Below, one piece after another: positions 1 to 8,947 of a DNA stretch of 64,000 nucleotides. This DNA is from Frigoriflavimonas asaccharolytica (lineage in GTDB: Bacteria > Bacteroidota > Bacteroidia > Flavobacteriales > Weeksellaceae), in assembly GCF_013294015.1 (NCBI RefSeq), contig NZ_JABSNO010000013.1, forward strand, positions 20,916 to 84,915. The letters run 5' to 3'. How positions within the stretch are numbered: the stretch's first letter is position 1; each line of letters starts with the position of its first letter. The notes under the pieces are model-generated. The model did no database searches, had not been told where the DNA came from, and saw nothing but the letters and a program-made list of their open reading frames with translations. Both the position numbers and the translations under genes were made by a program.

Positions 1-635
1 TTCTTATTAATAAAAACTTCATAACCCATATATAATAGCGGAAGCGCCATTACCCCAATATAAATTGCATTGCTCATGGCTACTTCTGGTTGCAAACTAA
101 CCGCATAAACCAAGCCGAAAAATGCGCCGGCTAAATGTGCTGAATGACCAATATTATCATTTTGTTTTGGGTTGAGCATGGCGTAAACAGAGTATGCAAA
201 ATAGAGGAATCCAAATACAAAACCGGGAATTATAAAGTTGATCATTATCATCGGATACATCGCAATTGAAGCGAATAAAATGCCCGAAACTCCTCCACTT
301 GCACCAATTGCGGAATACCAACCTTGATTTTTATATAAAAATAAGGAAAATATGTTTCCTAAAAGTATGGATCCGATGTAGGTAACTACGAAACCAACAT
401 CTCCAAAAGCGCTTACTACAATTGGTCCGAAGAAATAAAGCGTCAGCATATTGAATCCTAAATGCATAAAATCTGCATGTAGAAATCCTGCAGAAAGCAA
501 TCTGATGTATTCTTTTTTGTATAATATTGCACTTACATTAAATTTATATTTCTCAAAATAGCCGTTTCTTTTATCGAAACTTATGTAACTGATGATTGCT
601 GTGATAGCAATGGTTATGATTAATATTGTATCCAT
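1..635 (-). CDS. Rhomboid-family intramembrane serine protease (3' end beyond window)
   Basis: Leftward gene cut by the window edge; about 211 N-terminal residues are visible. It is a polytopic membrane protein. The rhomboid signature is present: the His/Asn-rich HADFMHLGFNM loop (residues 53-63), the nucleophile motif GASGGVSG (111-118, Ser113 the likely nucleophile) and the histidine of GHSAHLAG (163-170, His167). Rhomboids cleave transmembrane substrates within the bilayer; the substrate here is unknown. The ATG at 635 is the first start and lies 15 bases past the stop of the downstream parC-like gene (transcription order parC, then rhomboid), so it may be the distal gene of the topoisomerase IV operon. 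The family call is firm; the C-terminus is not visible. Confidence 0.9.
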   Translation of the reverse strand, partial: MDTILIITIAITAIISYISFDKRNGYFEKYKFNVSAILYKKEYIRLLSAGFLHADFMHLGFNMLTLYFFGPIVVSAFGDVGFVVTYIGSILLGNIFSLFLYKNQGWYSAIGASGGVSGILFASIAMYPMIMINFIIPGFVFGFLYFAYSVYAMLNPKQNDNIGHSAHLAGAFFGLVYAVSLQPEVAMSNAIYIGVMALPLLYMGYEVFINK

Positions 636-649
636 TAAATATTTTAAAA

Positions 650-3256
650 TTAATTGTCTTCTTCAAATAAACTACCCTGCAATCCTTCCTCAGGGATTTC
701 GTCATCTTCGGAATCTTGATCAGTAGAACTGTTGCTATCTTGTGCATTTTCTATCTCCTCAAATCCATCATTTATGTCTTCTTCTGGTTCTGGAATAGTG
801 ATATTAATGATTTTTATTTTTTCTTTAGTCAATTGATTTCCAATTGCTTTTATACCCTTCATAGCGATAAATTCATCTAAATCTACATTTTCTGGTTCTG
901 CTTCTTTGCCTTTTACTTTTGCAAAAATTAGTTCTGCTTGTGCATTACTAGAAGTAATGATGTGTTCTATGAAAGATTTTGGATGTTCTGTAGAAATTAT
1001 GGGTTGCACATTATTTGTACTTTCCATTACAAATCTTTTGATGTAATAAATTTCTTTGTCTCCATCAAAATAAATACAACAGATTGGTTGCTGTGGTTTC
1101 CATTTTTCTAGGATGAGAAAATCGTCGTCAAATCGGTTGCTTAGTTCAAAAGAAATCAGTTTCCCTTCGCCATTTGCATTGATAGTCAGTATTTTATCTT
1201 CTCCTTTGAAGCTACCGAGCAAAGTTCCGCGTGCATCCACGTTTAATCTTTTCACGGTTTCATCAAACCAAATTTTTCTTGGTGCTAAGGTAGAAACTCC
1301 TTCTTCTTTCATATCCACTTTTTTCACGGGATATTTGCTGACCAGATTTCCTTTGGAATTTCTACCTTTAATGGCGAGTTCAGAAAAATCTATTTCTATT
1401 TTAGATTTTCTAATTCTGGCATTTTGTTTTAAAAGAACATTCACAACTTCTGCTTCTCCGTTTGGATTTGCAGAGAAATAAAGAACTTCAGAACCTTTCA
1501 CATCAGAAGCCAACGGATATTCTGTATTTCTGGTGATGGATGTTACAGTGAAGCGTTTCATGAAAACGGCACCTGTTCGTCCTTCTCTGTAAATCATGTT
1601 GTATACGGTGCGAGCATCATTCTTTTTCCACAATCCTACATGCAATAAATCTTTGCCCACAAAGGTTTTCTGCTCAACTTTTACCACTTGCATTGCGCCA
1701 TCTTTCCGGAAGGTGATGATATCGTCTAGATCTGAACAATCAAACAAAAATTCATCTTTTCGAAGAGAAGTTCCTACGAATCCTTCTGCAAAATTGGCGT
1801 AATATTTTTCGTTGGCTACAGCAACTTTTGTTGCATCTATGGTATCAAAAATTCTTAATTCTGTGTATCGGGTTTTATCTTTTCCGTATTTTTTTTGAAT
1901 ATTTAGGTAATAATCTATCGCATACGGAATTAGATGTGCCAAATTGTGTTTACACTGCTCTATTTTATCTTCCAGCGCAATGATGTTTTCTTTAAATTTA
2001 TCTAAATCAAAACGGGAAATTCTTTTTATTCTAATTTCCGTCAAGCGTAGAATGTCTTCTGTAGTTACGGCTCTGAGTAAATGTTTTGTATGTGGTTTTA
2101 AGCCTTCGTCAATAGTTTTTATTACATCGTCCCATGTTTCAACTTCTTCAATATCATGGTAAATTCTATTTTCTATGAAGATTCTTTCTAATGAAGAAAA
2201 ATGCCAATTTTCTTGCAATTCATGCAATTCAATTTCTAATTCTTTTTTTAATAGAGAAACGGTATTTTCCGTATTCATCTTCAAAATATCCGAAACGGAA
2301 AGAAACATTGGTTTGTTGCCCACAATTACACATGCATTTGGCGAAATACTTACCTGGCAATCTGTGAAAGCGTATAATGCATCAATGGTTTTATCTGGAG
2401 AAATATCGTTGTGCAAATAGATTAAAATCTCAACTTTATCAGATGTATTATCTTCAATTTTTTTAATTTTTATCTTACCTTTTTCGCTCGCTTTTACGAT
2501 GGTATCTATTAAATCTGAAGTATTTCTGCCAAAAGGAAGCTCCGTTATTTGCAGCGTATTTTTATCTTTCTGGATGATTCTTGCTCTCGCTCGCACTCTA
2601 CTACCTCTTGCACCATCATTATATTCAGAAATATCTAGAAAACCACCGGTAATAAAATCAGGAAAAATTTGAAATTTCCTACCTTTCAAATGTGCAACTG
2701 AAGCATCTATTAATTCGTTAAAATTGTGTGGCAAAATTTTGGTAGAAAGTCCTACACCAATTCCCTCTACTCCTTGTGCAAGAAGCAGCGGAAATTTTAC
2801 GGGAAGATCTACCGGTTCGTTGTTTCTTCCATCGTAAGATTTGCTCCATTCTGTAGTTTTTGGGTTGAAAACAACTTCTAATGCGAAAGGTGTCAATCTT
2901 GCTTCTATATATCTCGCAGCTGCGGCAGAATCTCCAGTGAAGATATTCCCCCAGTTTCCTTGGGTATCGATAAGCAATTCTTTTTGCCCAATTCCTACCA
3001 TTGCGTCTGTGATAGAAGCATCTCCATGCGGATGGTATTTCATGGTATTTCCTACAATATTCGCAACTTTATTGTATCTACCATCTTCTAGTTCTTTCAT
3101 AGAATGCATAATTCTACGTTGCACAGGCTTCAATCCATCAAAAACGGAAGGTATTGCTCTATCTAAAATAACGTAAGAAGCATAATCTAAAAACCAATCT
3201 TTGTAAAGTCCGGATACTTTTCTTAAGCTTTCTCCTTCTTGTAATTCTTCGTCCAT
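650..3256 (-). CDS. parC: DNA topoisomerase IV subunit A
   Basis: 868 residues. Breakage-reunion subunit of a type IIA topoisomerase, which decatenates chromosomes together with ParE. The N-terminal winged-helix/tower region carries KYHPHGD (73-79) and the catalytic tyrosine Tyr116 in AAAARYIEA. A GyrA/ParC-type C-terminal region follows, and the protein ends in a long acidic tail. The partner parE lies two genes upstream in the same direction, which favours ParC over GyrA. The residue aligned with the quinolone-critical serine (GyrA Ser83) is Ala80, while the acidic partner is kept as Asp84. A small membrane-protein gene sits between the two subunits with only 2 bases before this start. Confidence 0.95.
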   Translation of the reverse strand: MDEELQEGESLRKVSGLYKDWFLDYASYVILDRAIPSVFDGLKPVQRRIMHSMKELEDGRYNKVANIVGNTMKYHPHGDASITDAMVGIGQKELLIDTQGNWGNIFTGDSAAAARYIEARLTPFALEVVFNPKTTEWSKSYDGRNNEPVDLPVKFPLLLAQGVEGIGVGLSTKILPHNFNELIDASVAHLKGRKFQIFPDFITGGFLDISEYNDGARGSRVRARARIIQKDKNTLQITELPFGRNTSDLIDTIVKASEKGKIKIKKIEDNTSDKVEILIYLHNDISPDKTIDALYAFTDCQVSISPNACVIVGNKPMFLSVSDILKMNTENTVSLLKKELEIELHELQENWHFSSLERIFIENRIYHDIEEVETWDDVIKTIDEGLKPHTKHLLRAVTTEDILRLTEIRIKRISRFDLDKFKENIIALEDKIEQCKHNLAHLIPYAIDYYLNIQKKYGKDKTRYTELRIFDTIDATKVAVANEKYYANFAEGFVGTSLRKDEFLFDCSDLDDIITFRKDGAMQVVKVEQKTFVGKDLLHVGLWKKNDARTVYNMIYREGRTGAVFMKRFTVTSITRNTEYPLASDVKGSEVLYFSANPNGEAEVVNVLLKQNARIRKSKIEIDFSELAIKGRNSKGNLVSKYPVKKVDMKEEGVSTLAPRKIWFDETVKRLNVDARGTLLGSFKGEDKILTINANGEGKLISFELSNRFDDDFLILEKWKPQQPICCIYFDGDKEIYYIKRFVMESTNNVQPIISTEHPKSFIEHIITSSNAQAELIFAKVKGKEAEPENVDLDEFIAMKGIKAIGNQLTKEKIKIINITIPEPEEDINDGFEEIENAQDSNSSTDQDSEDDEIPEEGLQGSLFEEDN

Positions 3257-3258
3257 TA

Positions 3259-3753
3259 TTATTTATCTTGGCTTGTATATTGTCCTTTTCCTTTGTTGTA
3301 ATAAGCAATTTTGCTTAGAGAATGTTTCAAATCTGTGACCTCTTTTTGTGATAAATCAGAAATATCATATTTTAAAATAATCGAATTGCTTTTTTTGCTA
3401 TGTATGGTTAGATATAGTCTTTTTAAAATAAGGGCATTTAATATATTGTAAGAAATAACCTTATATTTTGGAAACTCATCTGATGAGGAGTCAGAAAACA
3501 TGGGCAATATGTGTTTATTTTTAATCGTCAATGTTTCGCCATCACTATCATATTCAAATATTTGTTTTCCTCTTGCGTAGAAAATCATTAAAATAAATGC
3601 AGGAATTATTATTACTAAATATTCTTCAGCTCCCAATTGTTTATAAAAATATCTTTCAAATACAAAAAAAGCAATTCCAACCAAAAGAAGCATCACCAAG
3701 AAGGTATGAATAAAATTGATAAGTGGAGCTTTTCCTTTATTACTTAACCTCAT
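3259..3753 (-). CDS. Small membrane protein encoded between parE and parC
   Basis: 164 residues, family not recognised. Two adjacent hydrophobic helices (about residues 13-30 and 46-60) are followed by a roughly 100-residue mostly polar domain, probably cytoplasmic, that resembles the two-helix plus PH-like layout of many small bacterial membrane proteins (shape only; no family match claimed). It is tightly packed: its start lies 12 bases past the parE stop and its stop 2 bases before the parC start, so co-transcription is very likely. There is no visible link to DNA topology. Confidence 0.8.
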   Translation of the reverse strand: MRLSNKGKAPLINFIHTFLVMLLLVGIAFFVFERYFYKQLGAEEYLVIIIPAFILMIFYARGKQIFEYDSDGETLTIKNKHILPMFSDSSSDEFPKYKVISYNILNALILKRLYLTIHSKKSNSIILKYDISDLSQKEVTDLKHSLSKIAYYNKGKGQYTSQDK

Positions 3754-3765
3754 ACTAAAATAAAT

Positions 3766-5652
3766 TTAAATGTTTTCAGAAGTTTCCAATTCTTCTTTCT
3801 TATCTATTTCATTATCTTCTACTACTAGATTTTCTAAAATAAAAACTTGACGATCTGGAGTATTTTTTCCCATATAAAATTCTAAAAGTTCTTCAATAGT
3901 CTTGTCTTTTCCAAGAACTACCGGTTCTAAACGAATATCTTTTCCTATGAAATGTTTAAATTCATCTGGAGAAATCTCTCCCAAACCTTTAAATCTTGTA
4001 ATCTCTGGATTTTTTCCTAATTCTTGTAAAGCCTTAATGCGTTCTTCATCTGTGTAGCAATATCTGGTTTCTTTTTTATTTCTAACGCGAAATAAGGGTG
4101 TTTGCAATATGAATAAATGTCCATTTTTAATTAAATCTGGAAAAAACTGCAGAAAGAAAGTTATTAATAGTAATCTGATGTGCATACCATCTACATCGGC
4201 ATCTGTAGCGATGATTACTTGATTGTAACGCAAATCTTCTAAGGAATTTTCTATATCTAATGCCGCTTGCAAAAGATTAAATTCTTCATTTACGTAGACA
4301 ATTCTTTTTGTAAGACCATAGCAATTTAACGGTTTACCACGCAAAGAAAATACAGCTTGCGTTTCTACATCACGAGATTTTGTGATGGATCCAGATGCAG
4401 AATCCCCTTCGGTTATGAAGATTTGAGATTCAGATTTACGCTCTGCCTTTTGATCATTGTAATGTTGGCGGCAATCTCGCAATTTTTTGTTGTGCAGAGA
4501 TACTTTTTTTGCTCTATCTCTTGCTAATTTTTGTATTCCAGAAAGTTCTTTGCGTTCACGTTCGGAAATTAAAATTTTCCGTTGAATAGCTTCTGCAATT
4601 TCAGAATTTTTGTGCAGAAAATTATCTAATCTGCTTTTCAAGAAATCAATCACGAAAGTACGAACTGTTGGTCCGTTTGGTCCCATATCGTTGGAGCCGA
4701 GTTTTGTTTTTGTTTGAGATTCAAAAACTGGCTCCTCTACATTGATGGAAATTGCAGCAATTATGGATTTACGAATGTCTGCCGCATCAAAATTTTTGTT
4801 GAAAAATTCTCGAATTGTTTTCACGTAAGCTTCACGAAAAGCATTTAGATGGGTTCCACCTTGTGTAGTATATTGCCCGTTCACGAAGGTGAAATAGGTT
4901 TCGGATTGAGATTTATCAGAATGCGTGATGGCAATTTCTATATCTTCTTCGCGGATGTGGATGATGGGGTAATTGGTTTCTCCCTCCATATTCTCTTCTA
5001 ATAAATCTTTCAATCCATTTTCTGAAAAGAATACTGTTCCGTTGAAATTTATTTTCAAACCAGGGTTCAGATAGCAATAATTTCGGAGCATCTTTTCGAT
5101 GTATTCTTTCCGAAATTTAAAATTTGAAAAAATACTTGTGTCTGGTATAAAGCTTATTTCTGTACCATTTTTATCCGTTGAATCTGCTTCTTGGGTATCT
5201 ATTGTAATTACGCCGCCAGAAAATTCTGCAATTTTTGCGCGCCCGTCTCTCACAGATTTTACCTTGAAATATTCCGAAAGTGCGTTCACCGCTTTTGTAC
5301 CTACACCATTTAAACCTACAGATTTTTTGAAGGCTTTGCTGTCGTATTTTCCACCAGTATTCATTTTGGAGACGGCATCTACAACTTTTCCAAGCGGAAT
5401 TCCACGACCATAATCTCGTATCGTAGCTTTTCCGTCGTCAATTTTGATATCGATTTTCTTGCCAGATTTCATTCGAAATTCATCGATAGAATTATCAATA
5501 ATTTCTTTTAATAATATATATATACCATCATCTGCAGAAGATCCGTCACCTAGTTTACCTATATACATTCCGGGACGATGTCTTATGTGTTCCTGCCATT
5601 CTAGCGTGCGGATATTATCGTCTGTGTAGCTTGTATCTTGGATGATGCTCAT
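3766..5652 (-). CDS. parE: DNA topoisomerase IV subunit B
   Basis: 628 residues, normal for ParE. ATPase subunit of topoisomerase IV. The GHKL ATP-binding motifs are [10 protein letters not shown] (50-59), DYGRGIPLG (80-88) and GLNGVGTKA (113-121). The TOPRIM metal site follows as EGDSAS (415-420) and DADVDG (484-489). The short C-terminus without the long GyrB insert fits ParE. It is the first gene of a leftward cluster parE, membrane protein, parC, rhomboid. A TAnnTTTG box lies upstream on the same strand (5674-5681), with no convincing -33 element. Confidence 0.95.
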   Translation of the reverse strand: MSIIQDTSYTDDNIRTLEWQEHIRHRPGMYIGKLGDGSSADDGIYILLKEIIDNSIDEFRMKSGKKIDIKIDDGKATIRDYGRGIPLGKVVDAVSKMNTGGKYDSKAFKKSVGLNGVGTKAVNALSEYFKVKSVRDGRAKIAEFSGGVITIDTQEADSTDKNGTEISFIPDTSIFSNFKFRKEYIEKMLRNYCYLNPGLKINFNGTVFFSENGLKDLLEENMEGETNYPIIHIREEDIEIAITHSDKSQSETYFTFVNGQYTTQGGTHLNAFREAYVKTIREFFNKNFDAADIRKSIIAAISINVEEPVFESQTKTKLGSNDMGPNGPTVRTFVIDFLKSRLDNFLHKNSEIAEAIQRKILISERERKELSGIQKLARDRAKKVSLHNKKLRDCRQHYNDQKAERKSESQIFITEGDSASGSITKSRDVETQAVFSLRGKPLNCYGLTKRIVYVNEEFNLLQAALDIENSLEDLRYNQVIIATDADVDGMHIRLLLITFFLQFFPDLIKNGHLFILQTPLFRVRNKKETRYCYTDEERIKALQELGKNPEITRFKGLGEISPDEFKHFIGKDIRLEPVVLGKDKTIEELLEFYMGKNTPDRQVFILENLVVEDNEIDKKEELETSENI

Positions 5653-5844
5653 TTTGTGTTTTAGGATTACCTACAAATATAAGGAAATGTTATAATTTCT
5701 GAAAATTTCTGGAAAAATAATTTAAAATTGCTACAATTTATATCAAATTTATCTATTTATTTCCACCCATAAAAAGAATACTATAAAATCATTTAAATTA
5801 AATATGTTGATTTTCAAGTATTTAAATAATATTTTTAAATACTT

Positions 5845-5911
5845 CAGTACTTTGTATTGCATAATACTAAATAAAAGATATATATTTGCATAGTAAAGTA
5901 TTAAAGTACTG
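5845..5911 (+). promoter_or_regulatory. padR promoter with inverted repeat, probable PadR operator
   Basis: TTG at 5857-5859 and TATATTTG at 5881-5888 are spaced by 21 bases, a good match to the Flavobacterium housekeeping promoter. The promoter is bracketed by a perfect inverted repeat, CAGTACTTT (5845-5853) and AAAGTACTG (5903-5911), and further AGTA/TACT repeats lie between the arms. PadR proteins commonly bind inverted repeats over their own promoter, so autoregulation is the likely reading (inference). Confidence 0.6.
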
Positions 5912-5949
5912 CAATTGCTTTTTATTAATTAAAAAATTAAAACATAATC

Positions 5950-6279
5950 ATGAACACAGAAAATACCAAAGCACAGATGCGAAAAGGAATTCTAGAATTC
6001 TGTATTCTGAGTTTGCTCAATCAAAGAGAAATGTATGTTTCGGATTTGATAGAAGAACTTAAAAAAGGGAAACTAGATGTAGTGGAAGGTACACTCTATC
6101 CGCTACTTACAAGATTGAAAAACGCAGAATTTCTTTCCTACAGATGGGAAGAATCTACTGGAGGACCGCCCAGAAAATATTATGAAGTTACAGAGAATGG
6201 AAAAAAATTTCTAGATGAACTTCAAATTACATGGAATGAATTGACAACTTCTGTAAATCAAATTACTAAAAACTACTAA
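5950..6279 (+). CDS. PadR-family transcriptional regulator
   Basis: 109 residues, typical for the short PadR-s2 type. A winged helix-turn-helix spans most of the protein, with the family hallmark segment VEGTLYPLLTRLKNAEFL (residues about 40-57) and a GGPPRKYYEVTENG wing (66-79). It has no long C-terminal ligand domain. It lies 11 bases upstream of a PspC-domain membrane protein; this regulator/PspC pair recurs in Bacteroidetes and is thought to sense envelope state. An inverted repeat over the promoter suggests autorepression. Confidence 0.93.
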   Translation: MNTENTKAQMRKGILEFCILSLLNQREMYVSDLIEELKKGKLDVVEGTLYPLLTRLKNAEFLSYRWEESTGGPPRKYYEVTENGKKFLDELQITWNELTTSVNQITKNY

Positions 6280-6290
6280 AAACAAATATC

Positions 6291-8003
6291 ATGAATAAGA
6301 CACTCTCAATAGGACTCGCAGGTTTTTCTTTTACCATAGAAGAACATGCCTACATAAAATTAAGTGATTATCTAGCTGCTCTTCGCAATTCTTTAGATGC
6401 TAATGAAGCAGACGAAGTAATGCACGATATAGAAATAAGAATTGTGGAAATCTTTAATGAAAATCTGCAAAAACGTGAAGTCGTGAATGATGCAGATGTA
6501 GAAAAAGTTATTGCCAAAATAGGAGCACCAGAAATAATAGAAGAGCAAGAACAAGCCTACTACTCTGAAAATCAGACGAAGCAAAAATCTGAAGAAAAAC
6601 AAAACCGTTTCAATGGAGAAAGACAATTGTTTCGTGATCCAGAGAGACAAAAAATTGCTGGTGTTTGTGCAGGTTTAGCACAATATGTGGGATTAGACAT
6701 GACTTTGATGCGTGCAATTTGGGTAATTGTATTTCTAATAATGATTCCTGCTTCGGGAAGTGCAGTTTTAATATTGGTTTTGTACGCGATCCTGTGGTTA
6801 GTGCTTCCAAAAGCGGAAACAGCATCAGATTTTTTGAAAATGAAAGGAAAACCTGTCAATTTTGATAACTTGAAAGAAGAATCTAATAAAATTGTAAAAT
6901 TTGCAAACGAAAGCAGCCAACGTGTTGGAGAAATTTACAATGAAAATAAGCCATACATTAATCAAACTGGAAAAGGTATTGGTACCATTTTCAGATATTT
7001 AGTAGGAGCCTTTTTCGCTTTTCTAGGTATTGGATGTTTGGTAGGTAGTGCTGCAATATTTGGAGTTTCTTGGCTAGGAAATGGCTCGATAGATGCACCC
7101 TCAAATATTGGTTTCTTTTTAGAAGATTATAATTTGAAATTTTTGGCCATGGGTTTTGCTTTTTTAAGCACTTTAATTCCGGCAATTATCTTTTTCCTAA
7201 TATCTATAAAGTTGCTTTCCCCAAAAACGAAATTAAACTATACGGGATATGTAATCGGCGGATTGGTATTTATTTGGATCGGTATGTTGGCTGCAATCGG
7301 ATTTACAGCTGCAAAATATGAATCTCAATATTCTGGTAAAAATGAAGATACAGAAAATATTGCCATCAATACTACATCAGATTCTTTGATGGTAGATGTG
7401 AAAAAAGTTGCAATTCCTGCGCAATTTGAATCTTTTTGGGATAATGTGTATTCAGATAAAAAAACAGTTTTTAAGAAAGATTATCCAGAAATTGATGTTG
7501 TTAGAAAAGAAATAGAAGCACCTTATTTAATGATTATAAAAAGTGCAGATGGTTACAACCAACCATTAAATTTAAAAGTACCTGTAGAAATTTCTGGCAA
7601 CAAAATCTACTTTCCAAATTATATGATGTATAACTACAAAGATAGAATGCGAGATTACAATGTAAGATATGAATTGGTAGTTCCTAAAAATATGAAGGTA
7701 ATAGGATTAAACGAAGGGAATGGATTTTACTTAGATGATGAAAGCGACGACAATGAAGAAAAATCTAATAATAATAAGGATGAAAAAGAAGTTTCCTATG
7801 GTAATGGTATCATTAAAATAAAAACAGATGACTTCGAATATGATTCAAGAAATCCAGATAGCATCATCGTTAATGGTAAAAAATATCCTAAAGAAGTGAG
7901 TTCAGACATCATCAAAAAAGAACTTCAAAAAAGTAAAAACGGAGATGATGTAAATATAAATATAAAAGCAGGCGACAAAGAAGTCTCTATCAAAACTAAA
8001 TAA
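6291..8003 (+). CDS. PspC-domain membrane protein
   Basis: 570 residues. A cytoplasmic N-terminal part resembles the region that accompanies PadR partners (residues 1-90). A PspC domain follows at about 111-175, with FRDPERQKIAGVCAGLAQY and a double-hydrophobic stretch. Three further transmembrane helices occupy about 235-345, and the C-terminus is a large polar domain rich in Asp/Asn/Lys. PspC domains belong to phage-shock-type envelope stress responses. Being directly downstream of padR, it is probably the regulated output of that repressor. The function of the C-terminal domain is not known. Confidence 0.88.
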   Translation: MNKTLSIGLAGFSFTIEEHAYIKLSDYLAALRNSLDANEADEVMHDIEIRIVEIFNENLQKREVVNDADVEKVIAKIGAPEIIEEQEQAYYSENQTKQKSEEKQNRFNGERQLFRDPERQKIAGVCAGLAQYVGLDMTLMRAIWVIVFLIMIPASGSAVLILVLYAILWLVLPKAETASDFLKMKGKPVNFDNLKEESNKIVKFANESSQRVGEIYNENKPYINQTGKGIGTIFRYLVGAFFAFLGIGCLVGSAAIFGVSWLGNGSIDAPSNIGFFLEDYNLKFLAMGFAFLSTLIPAIIFFLISIKLLSPKTKLNYTGYVIGGLVFIWIGMLAAIGFTAAKYESQYSGKNEDTENIAINTTSDSLMVDVKKVAIPAQFESFWDNVYSDKKTVFKKDYPEIDVVRKEIEAPYLMIIKSADGYNQPLNLKVPVEISGNKIYFPNYMMYNYKDRMRDYNVRYELVVPKNMKVIGLNEGNGFYLDDESDDNEEKSNNNKDEKEVSYGNGIIKIKTDDFEYDSRNPDSIIVNGKKYPKEVSSDIIKKELQKSKNGDDVNINIKAGDKEVSIKTK

Positions 8004-8110
8004 AATTCTTGAGAGTGGATAAGTGCAAAGGGAAATTTCTAGATGCTAGTTTAATTGTTATTATATTCTTTTTGCCTTATTCCTCTTAAAAAATAAAAAA
8101 ATCACAATTT

Positions 8111-8143
8111 TTTGCTCGATTAATAATAAATTTAGTAAATTCG
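8111..8143 (+). promoter_or_regulatory. Promoter of the small transcription unit
   Basis: TTTG (8111-8114), a 21-base spacer and TAAATTCG (8136-8143), which is TAnnTTTG with one mismatch. Predicted transcription start is near 8150, about 40 bases before the small reading frame. Confidence 0.45.
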
Positions 8144-8191
8144 TGGTGTTAATAATTTCAATAGGTTAATAACAACTAAAAATTAAAAATC

Positions 8192-8254
8192 ATGATACAA
8201 TTAGTTCTAGAAGTAGCAGTAGTGGTAATGAATTTCATTAGCAACTTATTTTAA
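8192..8254 (+). CDS. Putative 20-residue hydrophobic peptide
   Basis: The frame encodes MIQLVLEVAVVVMNFISNLF, a strongly hydrophobic peptide with a single charged residue (Glu7), long enough to span a membrane once. It is isolated between its own promoter-like boxes and a perfect terminator, so the whole transcript would be about 165 nt. No family is recognised. It could be a small membrane peptide, a toxin-like peptide, or an incidental frame in a non-coding RNA. No Shine-Dalgarno site is seen, as usual for this phylum. Confidence 0.4.
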   Translation: MIQLVLEVAVVVMNFISNLF

Positions 8255-8280
8255 ACACAATTTATTTTCGATATATTTGT

Positions 8281-8313
8281 AAGTATAACCATTTTATGGT
8301 TATACTTTTTTTT
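8281..8313 (+). terminator. Intrinsic terminator of the small transcription unit
   Basis: Perfect 11-bp stem (AAGTATAACCA with TGGTTATACTT), 5-base loop and a run of eight T. Confidence 0.85.
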
Positions 8314-8336
8314 ATAAAATTTTAAAAAATCATTAA

Positions 8337-8909
8337 ATGAAAAAATTTCTAGGTAAGCTTATTCTCAAAATTGTTGGTTGGAAAGTAATATTGCACGGCG
8401 ATAAAAATGTGCTAGATAGATGCATATTAGTCGTTGCACCACATACACACAATAGCGAATATCTTTTGGGAAATCTTGCTTTTTGGTCCTTAGGAAAGCC
8501 GTTAAAAATAATTATCAAAGATGCTCACACAAAGGCTTGGTATGGATTTTTGGTAAAAGCTTTGGGAGGAATTGGTATTGATAGATCTCAAAAAAATGAT
8601 CTTGTCAATTTTGTAAAAAATGAATTTGATAAAAGTAGCTTTAGCCTCGTCATCACGCCAGAAGGAACCAGAAGTTGGGTGCCAAAATGGAGAAAAGGAT
8701 TTTATAACATGGCAATGGCTGCAAAAGTACCTATTGCAATTGCATCTGGAGATTTCAATAAAAAAATAATGTATATGGGCTATACTATTTCCTACGAAAA
8801 ACTTTCAACCTCTACTTACGAAGAAGTGATGGAAGAATTGCAAAATTATTTCATAAAACACAATATCATTGCAAAAAATTTAGATTCTTGGAATCCAAAA
8901 ATATACTAG
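8337..8909 (+). CDS. Lysophospholipid / 1-acylglycerol-3-phosphate acyltransferase family protein
   Basis: 190 residues, a short PlsC-like acyltransferase. These enzymes transfer fatty acyl groups to lysophospholipids or other acceptors at the inner membrane face. Block I reads PHTHNSE (His36 to Glu41), where the usual H-X4-D has Glu in place of Asp. Block III is PEGTR (108-112). There is no obvious transmembrane helix beyond a hydrophobic N-terminus. It lies upstream of the menI-menF pair with a 38-base gap. The acceptor substrate cannot be told. Confidence 0.8.
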   Translation: MKKFLGKLILKIVGWKVILHGDKNVLDRCILVVAPHTHNSEYLLGNLAFWSLGKPLKIIIKDAHTKAWYGFLVKALGGIGIDRSQKNDLVNFVKNEFDKSSFSLVITPEGTRSWVPKWRKGFYNMAMAAKVPIAIASGDFNKKIMYMGYTISYEKLSTSTYEEVMEELQNYFIKHNIIAKNLDSWNPKIY

Positions 8910-8947
8910 GAATTTAAAAATTCAATATTAAATTATAAAAATAAATA

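Larger units (their letters stand above)
8004..8336. other. Intergenic region holding one small transcription unit
   Basis: These 333 bases contain a promoter-like pair (8111-8143), a 20-codon reading frame (8192-8254), a strong intrinsic terminator (8281-8313) and a second TAnnTTTG box (8272-8279) that may serve the acyltransferase downstream. Nothing recognisable is seen in 8004-8110. Confidence 0.6.
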
